DNA of 64,000 nucleotides from Bacteroidales bacterium (lineage in GTDB: Bacteria; Bacteroidota; Bacteroidia; Bacteroidales; UBA932). The stretch's first letter is position 1; every line of letters begins with the position of its first letter. Below, piece after piece: positions 63,954 through 64,000 of this stretch. The position numbers were made by a program, and so were the translations under genes. The stretch covers positions 1 through 64,000 of the forward strand of contig JAFTMS010000012.1 of NCBI GenBank assembly GCA_017452265.1. The letters are read 5' to 3'. The notes beneath the pieces were generated by a model. That model saw nothing but the letters and a program-made list of their open reading frames with translations, had not been told where the DNA came from and ran no database searches.

Positions 63954-64000
63954 ATGAAACGTATATTCTTATTTTCTGCCTTATGCTGCATGATGCTTGC
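63954..64000 (+). CDS. partial gene with signal peptide start, cut by window edge
   Basis: ATG 63954, 5 bases after the phosphoesterase stop, opens MKRIFLFSALCCMMLA, the beginning of a signal peptide. The rest lies beyond the window. By position it is the next gene of the glycan utilisation operon, probably secreted; its identity cannot be told. Confidence 0.7.
   Translation, partial: MKRIFLFSALCCMML

Overview
The window is a contiguous piece of a Bacteroidales chromosome, most likely from a gut-associated lineage. The evidence is a SusC/SusD pair with a BACON lipoprotein, a two-domain XylR-type regulator, a GH97 enzyme, an S46 dipeptidyl-peptidase, a fimbrillin-like lipoprotein, a Bacteroides-type tryptophanase, an EF-G2-type factor, DUF5106 and DUF5053 proteins, and many promoter-like TAnnTTTG boxes. 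G+C is near one half by eye. I cannot name the genus. I saw no rRNA, tRNA, CRISPR array, prophage or transposase gene.

Layout. 1-197: a fold-back element with terminal inverted repeats. 196-3276 (-): a secreted HExxH / beta-propeller / barrel protein. 3364-13388 (+): a same-strand run of Na/Pi cotransporter, thioredoxin-like lipoprotein, galM, thyA, a type III restriction-modification pair (mod-res) and folA; the RM pair sits between thyA and folA. 13491-14840 (+): an NSS transporter. 14848-18840 (-): a glycosyltransferase and YfhO pair. 18968-24850 (+): mutS, a small AAA ATPase and GH97. 24853-26083 (+): DUF975 and DUF2059 genes behind a promoter that carries a G9 tract in its spacer. 26142-26787 (-): a DUF5053 gene and a 52-codon ORF under a promoter overlapped by a palindrome. 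27058-28431 (+): tnaA. 28592-30958 (+): a 42-codon ORF and a mosaic fimbrillin-like lipoprotein. 31287-36306: a Gre factor (+), then Mrp, S46 peptidase, RNase HII and an XRE regulator (-). 36515-39006 (+): a small HTH-like protein and an EF-G2-like factor without the catalytic histidine. 39140-47638 (-): a seven-gene run of porin, potA, potB, potC, potD, cellobiose phosphorylase and flavodoxin-like protein. 47821-49704 (+): an SLC13 permease. 49817-64000: a polysaccharide utilisation locus with regulator (-), susC, susD, BACON lipoprotein, sugar MFS transporter, nagA, nagB, metallophosphoesterase and a gene cut by the window edge.

How genes work together. The locus at the right end looks built to import an N-acetylglucosamine-containing glycan and convert GlcNAc-6-phosphate to fructose-6-phosphate (nagA, nagB). 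The porin-potABCD run would carry a polyamine-like solute through both membranes. ThyA and FolA couple dTMP synthesis to tetrahydrofolate recycling.

Most notable signals: (1) a dispersed element in four copies, each with a GCGTAAAA box exactly 30 nt from a 10-12-10 hairpin; (2) a G9 tract between the -33 and -7 boxes of the DUF975 promoter, a candidate phase-variable switch; (3) a type III RM pair inside thyA-folA with an AT-rich target-recognition segment; (4) a perfect 36-bp palindrome upstream of tnaA; (5) an EF-G paralogue whose switch II histidine is alanine; (6) a PotD with both a lipobox and a C-terminal membrane anchor; (7) repeats that begin at stop codons. All assignments are from reading the sequence; no database search was run.
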